64,000 nucleotides of DNA from Hymenobacter daecheongensis DSM 21074 (GCF_900141805.1 NZ_FQYN01000008.1:124001-188000), one strand, 5' to 3'. Positions 16,454-25,939 are shown, counted from the stretch's first letter. The notes: a model not told the origin generated them from the letters alone. Numbers and translations are program-made.

Positions 16454-16491
16454 AACAAAAAAGCCAGCCCGAATGGGCTGGCTTTTTTGTT
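16454..16491. terminator. Strong terminator downstream of the E2 gene
   Basis: 17-bp stem AACAAAAAAGCCAGCCC with GAAT loop and perfect complement ending in TTTTTTGTT. It lies about 230 bases past the E2 stop codon (leftward), with a repeat element in between. Confidence 0.8.
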
Positions 16492-16534
16492 GTTTTTCAG
16501 GATGATTGCTAAGCCAAGCTGCGGAATAGAAGCC

Positions 16535-16695
16535 GTAGCCCCAGCGGGGCGAAATGTCGGTGGCAAGAAAAACCAGAAGCAATACCAAAGCCCCAGCGGG
16601 GCGACACCTCGTTCGACGAGCGGTGCCGCCCCGCTGGGGCTTTGGTTGCTGTGTGCCGGTTGCGACTACCGATATTTCGCCCCGCTGGGGCTTTT
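16535..16695. repeat. Nested CCCCAGCGGGGC hairpin element
   Basis: Four copies of the core CCCCAGCGGGGCG or its complement, at about 16539, 16591, 16629 and 16679. Outer copies carry GAAATGTCGGT and its near-complement ACCGATATTTC. Inner copies carry CGACACC and GGTGCCG. The unit can therefore fold into nested hairpins. Confidence 0.8.
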
Positions 16696-16724
16696 GCTCG
16701 ATGCTTCGCTCCCTGCTTCCGTTA

Positions 16725-18500
16725 TCATATCAGCATGCGCATCGGGTCTTCCAGCAGCGCTTTCAGAGTCTGCAGGAAGGCGGCACCCGTCGCGCCGTCC
16801 ACCACGCGGTGGTCGCAGCTCAGCGTCACTTTCATAATATTGCCCACAGCCAGTTGGCCATCCTTCACCACGGCCGTTTGCTTGATGCCGCCTACGGCCA
16901 GAATGCAGGCATCCGGCGGGTTGATGATGGCGGTGAACTCCTCTATACCGAACATGCCCAGGTTGGAGATGGTGAAGGTGCTGCCCTCCCACTCGGCGGG
17001 CTGCAGCTTCTTGGTTTTGGCCTTTTCGGCCAGCGCCTTCACCTCGGTGGCAATGGTAGAAAGGCCCTTGCCGTCGGCGTTGCGCACCACGGGCACCAGC
17101 AGGCCTTCGTCCACGGCCACGGCCACACCGATGTTCACCACATGGTTCTGGCGGATTTTGTCGCCGAGCCACGAGGAATTCACCACTGGGTGCTGCTTCA
17201 GGGCCACGGCGGCGGCCTTGATAACCAGGTCGTTGAAGCTGAGCTTCACCGGCGAGAGGGTGTTGAGCTGGGTGCGCACTTCCATGGCCCGGTCCATGTT
17301 GATTTCCATCGTCAGATAGAAATGCGGGGCCGTGAACAGGCTTTCGGAAAGGCGGCGGGCAATGACCTTGCGCATCTGCGACACCGGCGTGTCGGTGTAG
17401 GTGCCGTCGGCCGGGGACTTTGAGTCCTGGGGACTTGAGGTCTTGGCTTCCGGAGCAGCGGCGGGGGCGGCAGTAGCGGCCTGCGGCGTGGCGGCCGGGG
17501 CAGCTACCGGAGCCGGAGCGGCAGCAGGCTGCGCGGCCGGCGCGGTGCCGGGCTGGGCCGTTTCCAGGTCGCGGGATACAATGCGGCCGTTTTCGCCCGA
17601 GCCTTTGATGCTGCTCAGATCAATGCCTTTGTCTTTGGCAATGCTCTTGGCCAGTGGCGAAGCGAAAATGCGCCCGCCCGGCTGCGAAACCGTAGCCGAC
17701 TGCGGCGCACCGGCCACGGCTGGCGCGGCGGCGGGAGTAGCAGCGGCAGCGGCGGGAGCAGCAGCCGGAGCCACTTCAGCGGCCGGAGCCGGCGCGGCCG
17801 CGCTGCCGCCCGATTGCCCGCCGAGCAGCGCCTGCACGTCGGCTCCTTCTTCGCCGATGATGGCTAGAATGCCATCCACGGCCACGGCCTCGCCGTCTTT
17901 GGGTCCGATGTAGAGCAGCGTGCCGTCTTCGTAGTTTTCCAGCTCCATCGTGGCCTTATCGGTTTCGACTTCGGCCAGCACGTCGCCGGATTTCACTTTA
18001 TCGCCCACTTTTTTAAGCCAGGAGGCAATGGTGCCTTCCGTCATCGTGTCGCTCATTTTGGGCATCCGGATGACGGTGGCTTTCTTGCCATTGCCGGCCG
18101 GCGCGGCTGCTACGGGCGCGGGCGTTGGTGCCGCGGCGGGAGCAGCTTCAGGTGCGGGAGCAACTGCGGCAGGTGCGGGGGCGGCTTCGGCAGCCGGCGC
18201 CGGAGCCGCGGCGGGTGCGGGGGCACCCTGCGCACCGCTCAGCAAAGCAGAAATATCTTCGCCTTCCTTGCCCACAATCGCCAATACGCCATCCACGGGC
18301 ACGGCGTCGCCCTGCTTGGGGCCGATGTGCAGCAGCGTGCCGTCCTCATAGTTTTCCAGCTCCATGGTGGCTTTGTCGGTCTCGACTTCGGCCAGGATAT
18401 CGCCGGATTTGACTTTATCACCCACCTTCTTGAGCCACGAGGCAATGACCCCTTCGGTCATCGTGTCGCTCATTTTGGGCATTCTTATGATTTCGGCCAT
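16725..18500 (-). CDS. pdhC: Pyruvate dehydrogenase complex dihydrolipoamide acetyltransferase (E2)
   Basis: 591 residues from MAEIIRM, with the full E2 layout. There are two lipoyl domains (each with EVETDKATMELE carrying the lipoyl lysine) separated by Ala/Pro-rich linkers. A peripheral-subunit-binding domain follows (RIFASPLAKSIAKDKGIDLS). The acyltransferase domain ends with the catalytic DHRVVDGATGAAF. It transfers the acetyl group from E1 to CoA. The longer in-frame start adds 19 atypical residues and is rejected. E1 and E3 genes are not adjacent. Confidence 0.95.
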   Translation of the reverse strand: MAEIIRMPKMSDTMTEGVIASWLKKVGDKVKSGDILAEVETDKATMELENYEDGTLLHIGPKQGDAVPVDGVLAIVGKEGEDISALLSGAQGAPAPAAAPAPAAEAAPAPAAVAPAPEAAPAAAPTPAPVAAAPAGNGKKATVIRMPKMSDTMTEGTIASWLKKVGDKVKSGDVLAEVETDKATMELENYEDGTLLYIGPKDGEAVAVDGILAIIGEEGADVQALLGGQSGGSAAAPAPAAEVAPAAAPAAAAATPAAAPAVAGAPQSATVSQPGGRIFASPLAKSIAKDKGIDLSSIKGSGENGRIVSRDLETAQPGTAPAAQPAAAPAPVAAPAATPQAATAAPAAAPEAKTSSPQDSKSPADGTYTDTPVSQMRKVIARRLSESLFTAPHFYLTMEINMDRAMEVRTQLNTLSPVKLSFNDLVIKAAAVALKQHPVVNSSWLGDKIRQNHVVNIGVAVAVDEGLLVPVVRNADGKGLSTIATEVKALAEKAKTKKLQPAEWEGSTFTISNLGMFGIEEFTAIINPPDACILAVGGIKQTAVVKDGQLAVGNIMKVTLSCDHRVVDGATGAAFLQTLKALLEDPMRMLI

Positions 18501-18661
18501 CTGTGTCTCGCTTGTATTGTGTAGGGTCAAAATTAGCCCGAAAATCCGGGGGCGCAAACTATCCGGGACCTTCCGGCCGCCGCCGCTTGGCCAGCGAAAA
18601 TTCGCCTTGTAGAAGCCGGCAGTCAGCGCGGCGCTGAAGCACCTGATTTGGCTGCCGGTGG

Positions 18662-18775
18662 CCGTAGCGCGAAAATCCGTTTCGCAACGAGCAGGGCGGG
18701 TAGTTCACGTAGGCACCAACTGCGCGGGGCCACATACTCGCGCTGCTCGTCGCGAAACGGATTTTCGCGCTACGG
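18662..18775. repeat. Hairpin element with 24-base perfect arms (CCGTAGCGCGAAAATCC)
   Basis: 18662-18685 is the exact reverse complement of 18752-18775; ACGAGCAG/CTGCTCGT extends the pairing inwards. It fills the gap between the E2 gene promoter region and the end of the phosphatase gene. A short relative (GTAGCGCGGAAATCCG) occurs at about 24850. Confidence 0.85.
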
Positions 18776-18776
18776 G

Positions 18777-19400
18777 CTAGGCCGGCTCCTGCAGGTGCTG
18801 TGTGTCCAGGAAGCTGCGCACGGAGAACAAGGAGCCGGTGTAGTGCACTTTATACAGGCACAGGTTGCGGTGCTCGAAGGCATCCATGTGGCTGAGCGGG
18901 TAGTGGAGCAGCTGACAGAGCAGTACGCGCATGGCGCGGCCGTGCATGCACACCAGGATGTTTTCTTCCTCGGGGCGGGTCGTAATCAGGTCGAGGAAGG
19001 GGCGCTGGCGGGCGGCTACTTCCTCCGGGCTTTCGCCGCCGGGCAGGCGGGCTGTGGTGTTGCCCTGGTGCCACTGGCGTAGCACGCCGTAGTATTCTTC
19101 GTCTTCTTCGGGCGTGATGCGGGTGCCTTCGCGCACGCCCCAGCTGATTTCATTCAGTCCGGCGTGTTGCTCGTGGGGCAGGCCCAGATCCAGAAAGCCC
19201 TGCACCGACTGCCGGGTGCGCTGCAGCGTGGAGGTATAGACTTTATCGAAGGGCAGGTGGCGGTAGGCCGCGAAGAAGCGGGCCGCCTGCCGGTGGCCGG
19301 CCTCGTTCAGGCTCGAATCGACGCCGCTGCCCTGCACGATGCCGGCCACGTTGAAGTCGGTCTGGCCGTGCCGGATGAGGTATATTTTTTTGACGCTCAC
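18777..19400 (-). CDS. Histidine phosphatase superfamily protein (phosphoglycerate mutase-like)
   Basis: 207 residues with the catalytic YLIRHGQTDFN motif near residue 7 (His becomes phosphorylated), a second conserved segment containing ISWGVREG, and the C-terminal VCMHGRAMRVLL second histidine. Size and motifs fit the cofactor-dependent phosphoglycerate mutase/CobC/SixA-type branch. Substrate is not assignable. It is divergent from the menI-menF genes and shares the short promoter region with them. Confidence 0.88.
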   Translation of the reverse strand: MSVKKIYLIRHGQTDFNVAGIVQGSGVDSSLNEAGHRQAARFFAAYRHLPFDKVYTSTLQRTRQSVQGFLDLGLPHEQHAGLNEISWGVREGTRITPEEDEEYYGVLRQWHQGNTTARLPGGESPEEVAARQRPFLDLITTRPEEENILVCMHGRAMRVLLCQLLHYPLSHMDAFEHRNLCLYKVHYTGSLFSVRSFLDTQHLQEPA

Positions 19401-19416
19401 TTTCCCGCTAGCTTTG
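19389..19416 (+). promoter_or_regulatory. Promoter of the menaquinone genes (TTTG - 16 bases - TAGCTTTG)
   Basis: TTTG at 19389-19392 and TAGCTTTG at 19409-19416 match the Bacteroidota -33/-7 consensus. The spacing is the same as in the 34433-34460 promoter. The start codon of menI is 64 bases downstream. Confidence 0.5.
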
Positions 19417-19479
19417 TCGTTTCAGGCCCAAAAGTAGGAGTTTCGGCCCCTAAAAACCCTTTTTATTCTGGCTATTCGC

Positions 19480-19923
19480 ATGGAACAACCTACCGCCGAC
19501 CTCGACCAGCTGAACGCCTGGTGCCGCAACACGCTCGGGGCGCACCTGGGGATGGAAATAATCGAAGTCGGGGATAAGCTCCTGGTGGGTCGCATGCCCG
19601 TGGATCATCGCACGCATCAGCCCATGGGACTGCTGCACGGCGGTGCCTCGGTGGCCCTGGCCGAAACGCTGGGGAGCATCGGCGCGGCCCTTCAGGTTGA
19701 CCTACGCAAAAAAGCCTGCGTGGGGCTGGAAATCAACGCAAATCATATCAAAGGAGTTCGTTCGGGCTACGTGGTGGGCCGCGCCACGGCCGTGCATGTG
19801 GGGCGCACCACGCAGGTGTGGGAAATCCGCATTACGCACGAAGAAACCGGGGCGCTGGTCTGCATCAGCCGCATCACGATGGCCGTAATCGACCTGCCGC
19901 CCACGCCTGCCCAGCCCGCATGA
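19480..19923 (+). CDS. menI: Hotdog-fold thioesterase, probable 1,4-dihydroxy-2-naphthoyl-CoA thioesterase
   Basis: 147 residues of the PaaI/YbgC hotdog family. The signature HGGASVALAETLGS holds the catalytic Glu, with a strand-rich C-terminus. Its stop codon overlaps the ATG of the isochorismate synthase gene (ATGA), and menD and menB follow. That context makes the menaquinone-pathway thioesterase, which releases 1,4-dihydroxy-2-naphthoate from its CoA ester, the best assignment. By sequence alone it could be a general acyl-CoA thioesterase. Confidence 0.82.
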   Translation: MEQPTADLDQLNAWCRNTLGAHLGMEIIEVGDKLLVGRMPVDHRTHQPMGLLHGGASVALAETLGSIGAALQVDLRKKACVGLEINANHIKGVRSGYVVGRATAVHVGRTTQVWEIRITHEETGALVCISRITMAVIDLPPTPAQPA

Positions 19924-21152
19924 GCCGGCCGGAAGTGGAAAGTGTAGCTTGGCCGAATGCGCCTGAAAGCGCCTCGGAGCAGGCGCGGCAGCTGCTCACG
20001 TTTGCGCTGCTGCACAAGCTGCCCGTGGCGCTGTGGCGGCTGCCCGGCACCGAGCGGCCGCAGCTGTGCCTGAGCTTTTCGGCCGAGGCGGCCCTCACCG
20101 GCCTGCCCCCGGCCCTCACGCCCGAGGCCCCGGCCGGCTTCGCCTTTTTCCCCTTCCGCGACTCCGACCACAACCCGGCCCTGTTCCTGCCCGCCGACGT
20201 TTTTTGGGATGCCGACCGGCCCACGGAGCTGCAACTAAGTACCACCGCCAGCAGCGCGGTGGCACTGCGGGCTTTTCTGGCCAGCCCGGAGGAGCTGGCT
20301 GACGGTCAACTGCCCTGGCACCTAAGTTCGCAGCCATTGCCGCACACGGCCACCCAGTCGGAATATGCGGCGCTGGTCGAAACTGGGGTGGAAGCTATCC
20401 GGAGCGGCGAGGTGCTGAAAGTGGTATCGAGTAGGGCGGCGCGACGGCCGTTGCCGGCGGGGTTTGATGCGTTGCGGGCGTTTGAGAGCCTGTGTCAGCG
20501 GTATCCGCAGGCGTTTGTATCATTGGTGAGTGCGCCGGGCGCGGGCACCTGGCTGGGCGCGTCGCCGGAGGTGCTGGTCACGATTGACGAGGCCGGTATT
20601 TTCCGCACGATGGCGCTGGCCGGCACCCAACCGCTGACGCCCGGCATGCTGCCGAGCCAGGCCATCTGGCGGCAGAAGGAGATTGAGGAGCAGGCCCTGG
20701 TATCGCGCTACATCGTGAGTTGCTTCAAGCAATTGCGGCTGCGCGAATACGACGAAACCGGGCCGCGCACCGCCGTGGCGGGCGAGCTGCTGCACCTGCG
20801 CACCGATTTCGCCGTGAACCTGCGCACGGTGCCCTTCCCCACGCTGGGCACTGATATGCTGCGCCTGCTGCACCCCACTTCGGCCGTGGGCGGCATGCCC
20901 CGGCAGGCGGCGCTGGAGTTTCTGCACCGCCACGAAGGCTATGACCGGGCCTACTACAGTGGCTTCCTGGGCCCCGTGAACTTGCCCCAGCGCGGCGTGG
21001 CCCGTCTGTTCGTGAACCTGCGCTGCCTGCAACTTCGCCCCCCGGAAGCCGTTCTGTACGCCGGCACCGGCCTCACCGCCGACTCTGATCCGGCCCGCGA
21101 ATGGAGCGAAACGGAAATGAAGCTGAGCACGGTGGCCGCTGCGCTGCGGTGA
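19920..21152 (+). CDS. menF: Isochorismate synthase
   Basis: 410 residues, chorismate-binding family. The C-terminal ~260 residues carry the conserved core: KVVSSRAARR, a GTWLGASPEVL segment, ALAGTQPL, EEQALVSRYI, HPTSAVGGMP and the closing LYAGTGLTADSDPAREWSETE. It converts chorismate to isochorismate, the first committed step of menaquinone synthesis. It starts inside the menI stop (ATGA), implying translational coupling. A later stretch (about 20400-20530) uses different codons (TTG, GCG) from its surroundings, which I only note. Confidence 0.93.
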   Translation: MSRPEVESVAWPNAPESASEQARQLLTFALLHKLPVALWRLPGTERPQLCLSFSAEAALTGLPPALTPEAPAGFAFFPFRDSDHNPALFLPADVFWDADRPTELQLSTTASSAVALRAFLASPEELADGQLPWHLSSQPLPHTATQSEYAALVETGVEAIRSGEVLKVVSSRAARRPLPAGFDALRAFESLCQRYPQAFVSLVSAPGAGTWLGASPEVLVTIDEAGIFRTMALAGTQPLTPGMLPSQAIWRQKEIEEQALVSRYIVSCFKQLRLREYDETGPRTAVAGELLHLRTDFAVNLRTVPFPTLGTDMLRLLHPTSAVGGMPRQAALEFLHRHEGYDRAYYSGFLGPVNLPQRGVARLFVNLRCLQLRPPEAVLYAGTGLTADSDPAREWSETEMKLSTVAAALR

Positions 21153-21154
21153 GC

Positions 21155-21320
21155 TGTCATTGCGAGGACGAAGGACGAAGCAATCCGTCCCGGACAACGA
21201 GCAACGCCTTATTAACCTGGAATCCCTTCCGTATGCATCACCAGTAGGTTTTTTGTGGGTTAACAAAGCTTTTCACATTTCAGAGGACGGATTGCTTCGT
21301 CGTTCCTCCTCGCAATGACA
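21155..21320. repeat. TGTCATTGCGAGGA-type hairpin element, copy 1
   Basis: The left end TGTCATTGCGAGGACGAAG and the right end ...CCTCGCAATGACA are complementary. The inner arms GAAGCAATCCGTCC and GGACGGATTGCTTC also pair. It fills the gap between menF and menD. A second copy is at 40047-40210. Confidence 0.88.
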
Positions 21321-21330
21321 CGTTTCACCA

Positions 21331-23229
21331 ATGCAAGCCATCCACAATATCGCCGAAATCTGCGCTCAGCATGGCATTACGGATGTGGTGCTGTCGCCGG
21401 GGAGCCGGTGCGCGCCGCTGACTATTGCCTTTGCCCGGCACCCGCATATTACGGTGCGCACGGTGCCCGATGAGCGGGCGGCGGCCTTCATCGGGCTGGG
21501 ACTGGCGCAGAGCCAGCGGCGGGCGGTGGCGCTGGTGTGCACCTCCGGCACGGCGGGCCTGAACTACGCGCCGGCCGTGGCCGAGGCCTTTTTCCAGCAG
21601 ATTCCGCTCGTCATTTTTACCGCCGACCGCCCCCCGGAATGGATTGACCAGCTAGACGGCCAGACCATCCGCCAAACCGACCTCTACGGCGCCCACGCCA
21701 AAGGCACGTTCACGTTTCCTGCCGACACCAGCCACACCGACGCCAAGTGGCACGCGGCCCGGTTAGTGTCGGAGGCCATCAATCTGGCGCAGCAGTTTCC
21801 GGCCGGGCCGGTGCAGGTGAATGTGCCGCTGCGGGAGCCGTTTTATCCGAAGCAAGGCGAGGAAATTCGGTTCGAGAAAGTCCGCATCATCCGGGAAATA
21901 ACCGGCCCGCCGCGCCTGCCCGGCCCCGAGTTCGTGGCGCTGCGCCGCACCATCCGCACCACGCCGCGGGTGCTGGTGGTAGCCGGCCAGCACCACCCCG
22001 ATACCGCGCTGCTGCTGGCGCTGCGCCAGTTTCAGGGTGCGTACCAGGTACCGGTGGTGGGCGACGTTATTGCCAATCTGCACCAGCCCGTGGGGGCCAA
22101 CTACGACCTGCGCACGGCCCCCATCAGCCACCAGGACGTGTTTCTGGCCGTACCGGAGCCGGGGTTGAAGGCGGCTTTGCGGCCCGATCTGCTCATCACC
22201 TTCGGCCAGTCGCTCATCTCCAAAGCGCTGAAGCTGTACCTGCGCGAGTCGGCCCCGGCGGAGCACTGGCACATCCAGGCCGCCGGCCCGGTGGCCGATA
22301 CGTTCAAGTCGCTCACACGCATCATTCGGCTGGAGCCGGTCGATTTTTTCCGGCAGCTGGTGGCTACGGATTACTCGATGTTCGGCGGGCTGGTGTCGGC
22401 CGAGGACACAGCCGAGGCCCAAGGCATCGCGCCTGATTCCGTGGAATCTCCGGCTGCTACGACAGCCGCTGGTTCGATTCCTAGCGAAACCACCGAACGC
22501 CTCACCTGGCCGAAAGCCGGCTGGGCTTTGCCCGAAAAGGATGCTGCCGCCAAAGCCGACTTCGCCACGCCCTGGCGCAAAGCCGACCGCTGGGCCAAAG
22601 GCTTCCTGACCGATTTCCTGGCGCAGCACGACCAGCCGTTCAACGAATTCACGGCCTTCCACCACACGCTGCGTCACCTTACCGACGGCACCGCACTGCA
22701 CCTAGCCAACAGCATGGCCGTGCGCTACGCCAATATTCTGGGCATACCCGATACCAAAAGCATCGAGGTATTTGCCAACCGCGGCACCAGCGGCATCGAT
22801 GGCTGCACCAGCACGGCCGTGGGCGCGGCCCTGGCCCAGCCGGAGCGCCGCGTAGTGCTGCTCACCGGCGACGTGGCGTTCTTTTATGACCGCAACGCTT
22901 TCTGGCAGAACTACCCCACGCCCAACCTGCGCGTGGTGCTGTTCAACAACCACGGCGGCGGCATCTTCCGCCTCATTGATGGCCCGCGCCAGCAGCCCGA
23001 GCTGGCAGAGTTTTTTGAAACCCGCCAGCCGCTTACGGCCGAGCACACGGCCCGCGATTTTGGCCTGCGCTACTTCACGGCCGCCAACTTCGCTGAACTC
23101 AAAACGGCTTTATCGGTTTTCTTTGCACCCGGAAGCAGCGCGGCGCTCTTGGAAATCACCACCGACAGCGCCACCAACGCCGCTTTCTTCGAACACTACC
23201 GGGCCACGGTCCGCACATCTTTTTCCTGA
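21331..23229 (+). CDS. menD: 2-succinyl-5-enolpyruvyl-6-hydroxy-3-cyclohexene-1-carboxylate synthase
   Basis: 632 residues, a thiamine-diphosphate enzyme. The N-terminal [27 protein letters not shown] and [18 protein letters not shown] segments are MenD signatures. The C-terminal ThDP/Mg region is [15 protein letters not shown]...[11 protein letters not shown]. It joins isochorismate and 2-oxoglutarate. The usual length is 550-580; the excess lies in a Pro/Ala/Thr-rich insertion near residues 350-415 between the central and ThDP domains. Confidence 0.95.
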   Translation: MQAIHNIAEICAQHGITDVVLSPGSRCAPLTIAFARHPHITVRTVPDERAAAFIGLGLAQSQRRAVALVCTSGTAGLNYAPAVAEAFFQQIPLVIFTADRPPEWIDQLDGQTIRQTDLYGAHAKGTFTFPADTSHTDAKWHAARLVSEAINLAQQFPAGPVQVNVPLREPFYPKQGEEIRFEKVRIIREITGPPRLPGPEFVALRRTIRTTPRVLVVAGQHHPDTALLLALRQFQGAYQVPVVGDVIANLHQPVGANYDLRTAPISHQDVFLAVPEPGLKAALRPDLLITFGQSLISKALKLYLRESAPAEHWHIQAAGPVADTFKSLTRIIRLEPVDFFRQLVATDYSMFGGLVSAEDTAEAQGIAPDSVESPAATTAAGSIPSETTERLTWPKAGWALPEKDAAAKADFATPWRKADRWAKGFLTDFLAQHDQPFNEFTAFHHTLRHLTDGTALHLANSMAVRYANILGIPDTKSIEVFANRGTSGIDGCTSTAVGAALAQPERRVVLLTGDVAFFYDRNAFWQNYPTPNLRVVLFNNHGGGIFRLIDGPRQQPELAEFFETRQPLTAEHTARDFGLRYFTAANFAELKTALSVFFAPGSSAALLEITTDSATNAAFFEHYRATVRTSFS

Positions 23230-23234
23230 ACGAT

Positions 23235-23332
23235 CTGCGTCCTCTGCGCAATCCTCTGCGTCCTCTGCGGGCTAAGTCGTTGTTACGATTTGAGCCCGCA
23301 GAGGACGCAGAAGAGCCGCAGAGGACGCAGAG
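23235..23332. repeat. CTGCGTCCTCTGCG repeat, direct and inverted
   Basis: Two direct copies of (T)CTGCGTCCTCTGCG on the left (from 23235) face two complementary copies CGCAGAGGACGCAG on the right (to 23332) around an AT-rich loop. It sits between menD and menB. Confidence 0.8.
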
Positions 23333-23348
23333 CTCAACTTTCCTCCTC

Positions 23349-24167
23349 ATGTCAATTACCTGGACTCCAATTAAGGAATTCCGCGAAATCCTCTTCACCT
23401 TCCACGAGGGCATCGCCAAAATCAGCATCAACCGCCCGCAGGTGCACAATGCCTTCACGCCCCTCACGGTGCAGGAAATGATTGAGGCAATGGACATCTG
23501 CCGCATGCGCACCGATATCGGCGTGGTCATCCTCACCGGCGAGGGCGGCAAAGCCTTCTGCTCGGGTGGCGACCAGAGCGTGCGGGGCCACGGCGGCTAC
23601 GTGGGCGAAGACACCGTGCCCCGCCTGAACGTGCTGGACCTGCAGAAGCAGATTCGCTCCATCCCGAAGCCCGTCATTGCGATGGTGGCCGGCTGGGCCA
23701 TCGGCGGCGGCCACGTGCTGCACGTGGTCTGCGACCTGAGCATTGCTGCCGAAAATGCCCGCTTCGGCCAGACCGGCCCCAAAGTCGGCTCCTTCGATGG
23801 CGGCTTTGGGGCCTCGTACCTGGCCCGCGTGGTGGGGCAGAAAAAGGCCCGCGAAATCTGGTTCCTCTGCGACCAGTACGACGCTCAGGAGGCCCTCGAC
23901 ATGGGCCTGGTAAACAAGGTAGTGCCGCTCGATAAGCTGGAAGAAACCACCGTGGCCTGGTGCAAAAAGATTCAGGAGAAAAGCCCGCTGGCGCTGCGGA
24001 TGCTCAAGTCGGCCTTCAACGCTGAGCTGGACGGGCAGGCGGGTATTCAGGAGCTGGCCGGCAACGCCACGCTGCTCTACTACCTGAGTGAGGAAGCCAA
24101 GGAGGGCCGCAACGCCTTCATCGAGAAGCGCACCCCCGACTTTTCGAAGTACCCGAAGTTCCCGTGA
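23349..24167 (+). CDS. menB: 1,4-dihydroxy-2-naphthoyl-CoA synthase
   Basis: A 272-residue crotonase-fold enzyme with the MenB-specific segments [17 protein letters not shown] and [20 protein letters not shown]. The last supplies the oxyanion-hole glycines. [18 protein letters not shown] and the C-terminal [16 protein letters not shown] are also typical. It closes the naphthoate ring from O-succinylbenzoyl-CoA. The ATG at 23349 follows the repeat element; the longer frame starts inside the repeat and is rejected. A terminator follows. Confidence 0.97.
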   Translation: MSITWTPIKEFREILFTFHEGIAKISINRPQVHNAFTPLTVQEMIEAMDICRMRTDIGVVILTGEGGKAFCSGGDQSVRGHGGYVGEDTVPRLNVLDLQKQIRSIPKPVIAMVAGWAIGGGHVLHVVCDLSIAAENARFGQTGPKVGSFDGGFGASYLARVVGQKKAREIWFLCDQYDAQEALDMGLVNKVVPLDKLEETTVAWCKKIQEKSPLALRMLKSAFNAELDGQAGIQELAGNATLLYYLSEEAKEGRNAFIEKRTPDFSKYPKFP

Positions 24168-24188
24168 GGAAATGACTTCGGCATTTTG

Positions 24189-24225
24189 AAAAAAGACCCG
24201 CACCACGCCGTGCGGGTCTTTTTTT
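24189..24225 (+). terminator. Terminator of menB
   Basis: Stem AAAAAAGACCCGCAC / GTGCGGGTCTTTTTT with a six-base loop and a seven-T tail, 22 bases after the stop codon. Confidence 0.9.
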
Positions 24226-24366
24226 GGGCCGGCAATCCGGGGTGGGCAAACCGGCTTTGCGGCAGTACGTTAGCATTTCTTTGGACGCTTTTAGGTAAAG
24301 CAGCCTATTTGCGTCTCCTTGCTGAACATCCGGAGCGGCATCATTAACTCGACCTCAGCAATGATT

Positions 24367-24395
24367 GAGACGCAAGGATGCGTCTCTACGCCGTT
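24367..24395. repeat. Dispersed GAGACGCA/TGCGTCTC hairpin repeat, copy 2
   Basis: An 8-bp stem with AGGA loop followed by TACGCCGTT, nearly identical to the window start and to 60592-60622. The surrounding gap 24226-24432 holds nothing else I recognise. Confidence 0.8.
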
Positions 24396-24432
24396 TTGAT
24401 GACTGCCAAATTCGTGTAAACTGACCCAACCC

Positions 24433-24852
24433 ATGCCTGCTTCCCTGCAACGCTTCCTCGACGCCCAAGAACACGACTACGCCACGGCCCTGGCCGAAAT
24501 TCAGGCTGGGCGCAAGCTTAGCCATTGGATATGGTACATCTTCCCCCAGATTCAGGGGCTGGGCTTCAGCGAAACGTCGCGGTTTTACGCCATCCAGGGT
24601 CGGGCCGAGGCGGAGGCGTATCTGGCGCATCCGGTGCTGGGCCCGCGCCTGCTGCGCATCAGCGAGGCACTGCTGGCCCTCAGCTCCAGCAATGCCACCC
24701 AGGTTTTGGGCCAGCCCGACGACCTGAAGCTACGCTCGTCCATGACCTTATTTGCGGCCCTGAACCGCAGCCCCGTCTTCCAGGCCGTGCTCGATAAGTT
24801 CTTTGGCGGCGCACCTGATGCCCGCACGCTCCAGCTGCTGGAGGGCCGGTAG
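24433..24852 (+). CDS. DUF1810 family protein
   Basis: 139 residues matching the DUF1810 family: RFLDAQEHDYATALAEIQAG, then the hallmark SHWIWYIFPQIQGLG and FYAIQGRAEAEAYLAHPVLG. It is a small helical cytoplasmic protein of unknown function with no catalytic motif known to me. A single gene, full length. Confidence 0.85.
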   Translation: MPASLQRFLDAQEHDYATALAEIQAGRKLSHWIWYIFPQIQGLGFSETSRFYAIQGRAEAEAYLAHPVLGPRLLRISEALLALSSSNATQVLGQPDDLKLRSSMTLFAALNRSPVFQAVLDKFFGGAPDARTLQLLEGR

Positions 24853-24953
24853 CGCGGAAATCCGTTCCGCGCTATTCACTCAGAGCCTGCTGAACCAGTT
24901 TCACGTTTTAACCTAAACCTGCTACCTTCCCCGGCATATTTTTTCGCTGCGCC

Positions 24954-25304
24954 ATGAAATTCCCGCTACTATTCACCCTGCTGGCCTTGGCCACCGGATC
25001 CGTCGCCCAGACCACGCCCGTTGCTTCGGCTCTGCCGGCCGCCACCCAGAAAACAATAATAGTGGAAGCCTCCTGCGGCCAGTGCCGCCTAGGCCTGCCC
25101 GGCAAAAGCTGCGACCTGGCCATCCGCCTGAACGGCCAGGCCTACTTCGTGGACGGCACCACCATCGACTCCCACGGCGACGCCCACGCGAAGGACGGCT
25201 TCTGCAGCGCCATCCGGCAGGCCGAAGTGCAGGGCGCGGTGGTAGATAATCGATTTAAGGCCACGTATTTCCGGCTGCTGCCGGAGGTGAAAAAAGAGAA
25301 GTGA
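24954..25304 (+). CDS. Exported cysteine-containing protein, DUF6370-like
   Basis: 116 residues with a Sec signal peptide (cleavage near SVAQ). The mature domain has four cysteines: the pair in VEASCGQCRLG, one in KSCDLAIRL and one in DGFCSAIRQ. It also has the segment GDAHAKDGFC. The pattern fits the small DUF6370 family of Bacteroidota. The cysteines suggest disulfide or metal binding, but no function is known to me. Confidence 0.75.
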   Translation: MKFPLLFTLLALATGSVAQTTPVASALPAATQKTIIVEASCGQCRLGLPGKSCDLAIRLNGQAYFVDGTTIDSHGDAHAKDGFCSAIRQAEVQGAVVDNRFKATYFRLLPEVKKEK

Positions 25305-25366
25305 GTGATAAATCTATGACCGGTGAGCTGCGGCAATTCAAACGTGGGCCCAAACTTTCGAAAACC

Positions 25367-25399
25367 AAAAAGCGCCACCCAAGTCAGGTGGCGCTTTTT
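25367..25399. terminator. Terminator (AAAAAGCGCCACC hairpin), member of a duplicated module
   Basis: 13-bp stem AAAAAGCGCCACC / GGTGGCGCTTTTT. It lies downstream of the leftward 73-residue gene and converges on the 24954 gene. About 65 bases around it match 28901-28968. Confidence 0.85.
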
Positions 25400-25417
25400 A
25401 TTGCCTGAAATTTCAAC

Positions 25418-25639
25418 TCAAAATATCGACCCGTACGCCTCGCACCCGGCGCACCAGCCGTAGAAGTCGCGCAGCCGCTCACTTTTGGCTTCTTGCTTTT
25501 GTCGCTTGCGGGCGGCGCGGCGGATGGCCTTGGCGACCAGGACGGCCAGCGGCGCGGCGGTATAGTGGCGCAACATGAGGTAGCGCCGGAACACGCAGGT
25601 GCGGGCCAGGGTAAAGGGGCTGGAAGCGGGAGCATTCAT
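25418..25639 (-). CDS. Small basic protein of unknown function
   Basis: 73 residues. It has a hydrophobic/basic middle (PLAVLVAKAIRRAARKRQ) and a C-terminal CAGCEAYGS with a CxxC pair. No family recognised. A degraded copy with the same LAxLVAKAxRR core and the same downstream terminator lies at 28960-29088, which supports this frame over the overlapping alternative. Confidence 0.6.
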   Translation of the reverse strand: MNAPASSPFTLARTCVFRRYLMLRHYTAAPLAVLVAKAIRRAARKRQKQEAKSERLRDFYGWCAGCEAYGSIF

Positions 25640-25939
25640 GGCGCGGAGAGGTTGATACGGATGCTTAAGATACGACTTTAATCGCCTCTATGCCAAGGGC
25701 TGGCAACGAACTTGGCAGGCGGTTACTTGGGTGCCATGCCCGCGGGCTCTTCCGCGGCCGGCTTGGCCTGCCGGGGTCGTATTTTGCGCCTGTTCCTGTT
25801 AGGCTCCCGCATTGGGAAGCTTGTCCTTTCCGGTCTGCCGAAACCCTGCGCAAGCAAAGAGTGCCGTTCTTTGCACATCCATCCGGGCCCCGCGCGATAA
25901 GGGGCCCGAAAGGATCATTTTTCAGCAGCCGAGCAGCAC
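25640..25939. other. 300-base intergenic region upstream of helD
   Basis: No convincing gene. It contains GC-rich hairpins: CCGCGGGCTCTTCCGCGG near 25740, and CGGGCCCC/GGGGCCCG near 25886-25910. It presumably carries promoters for the divergent genes, but I could not pick a clear -33/-7 pair. Confidence 0.5.
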
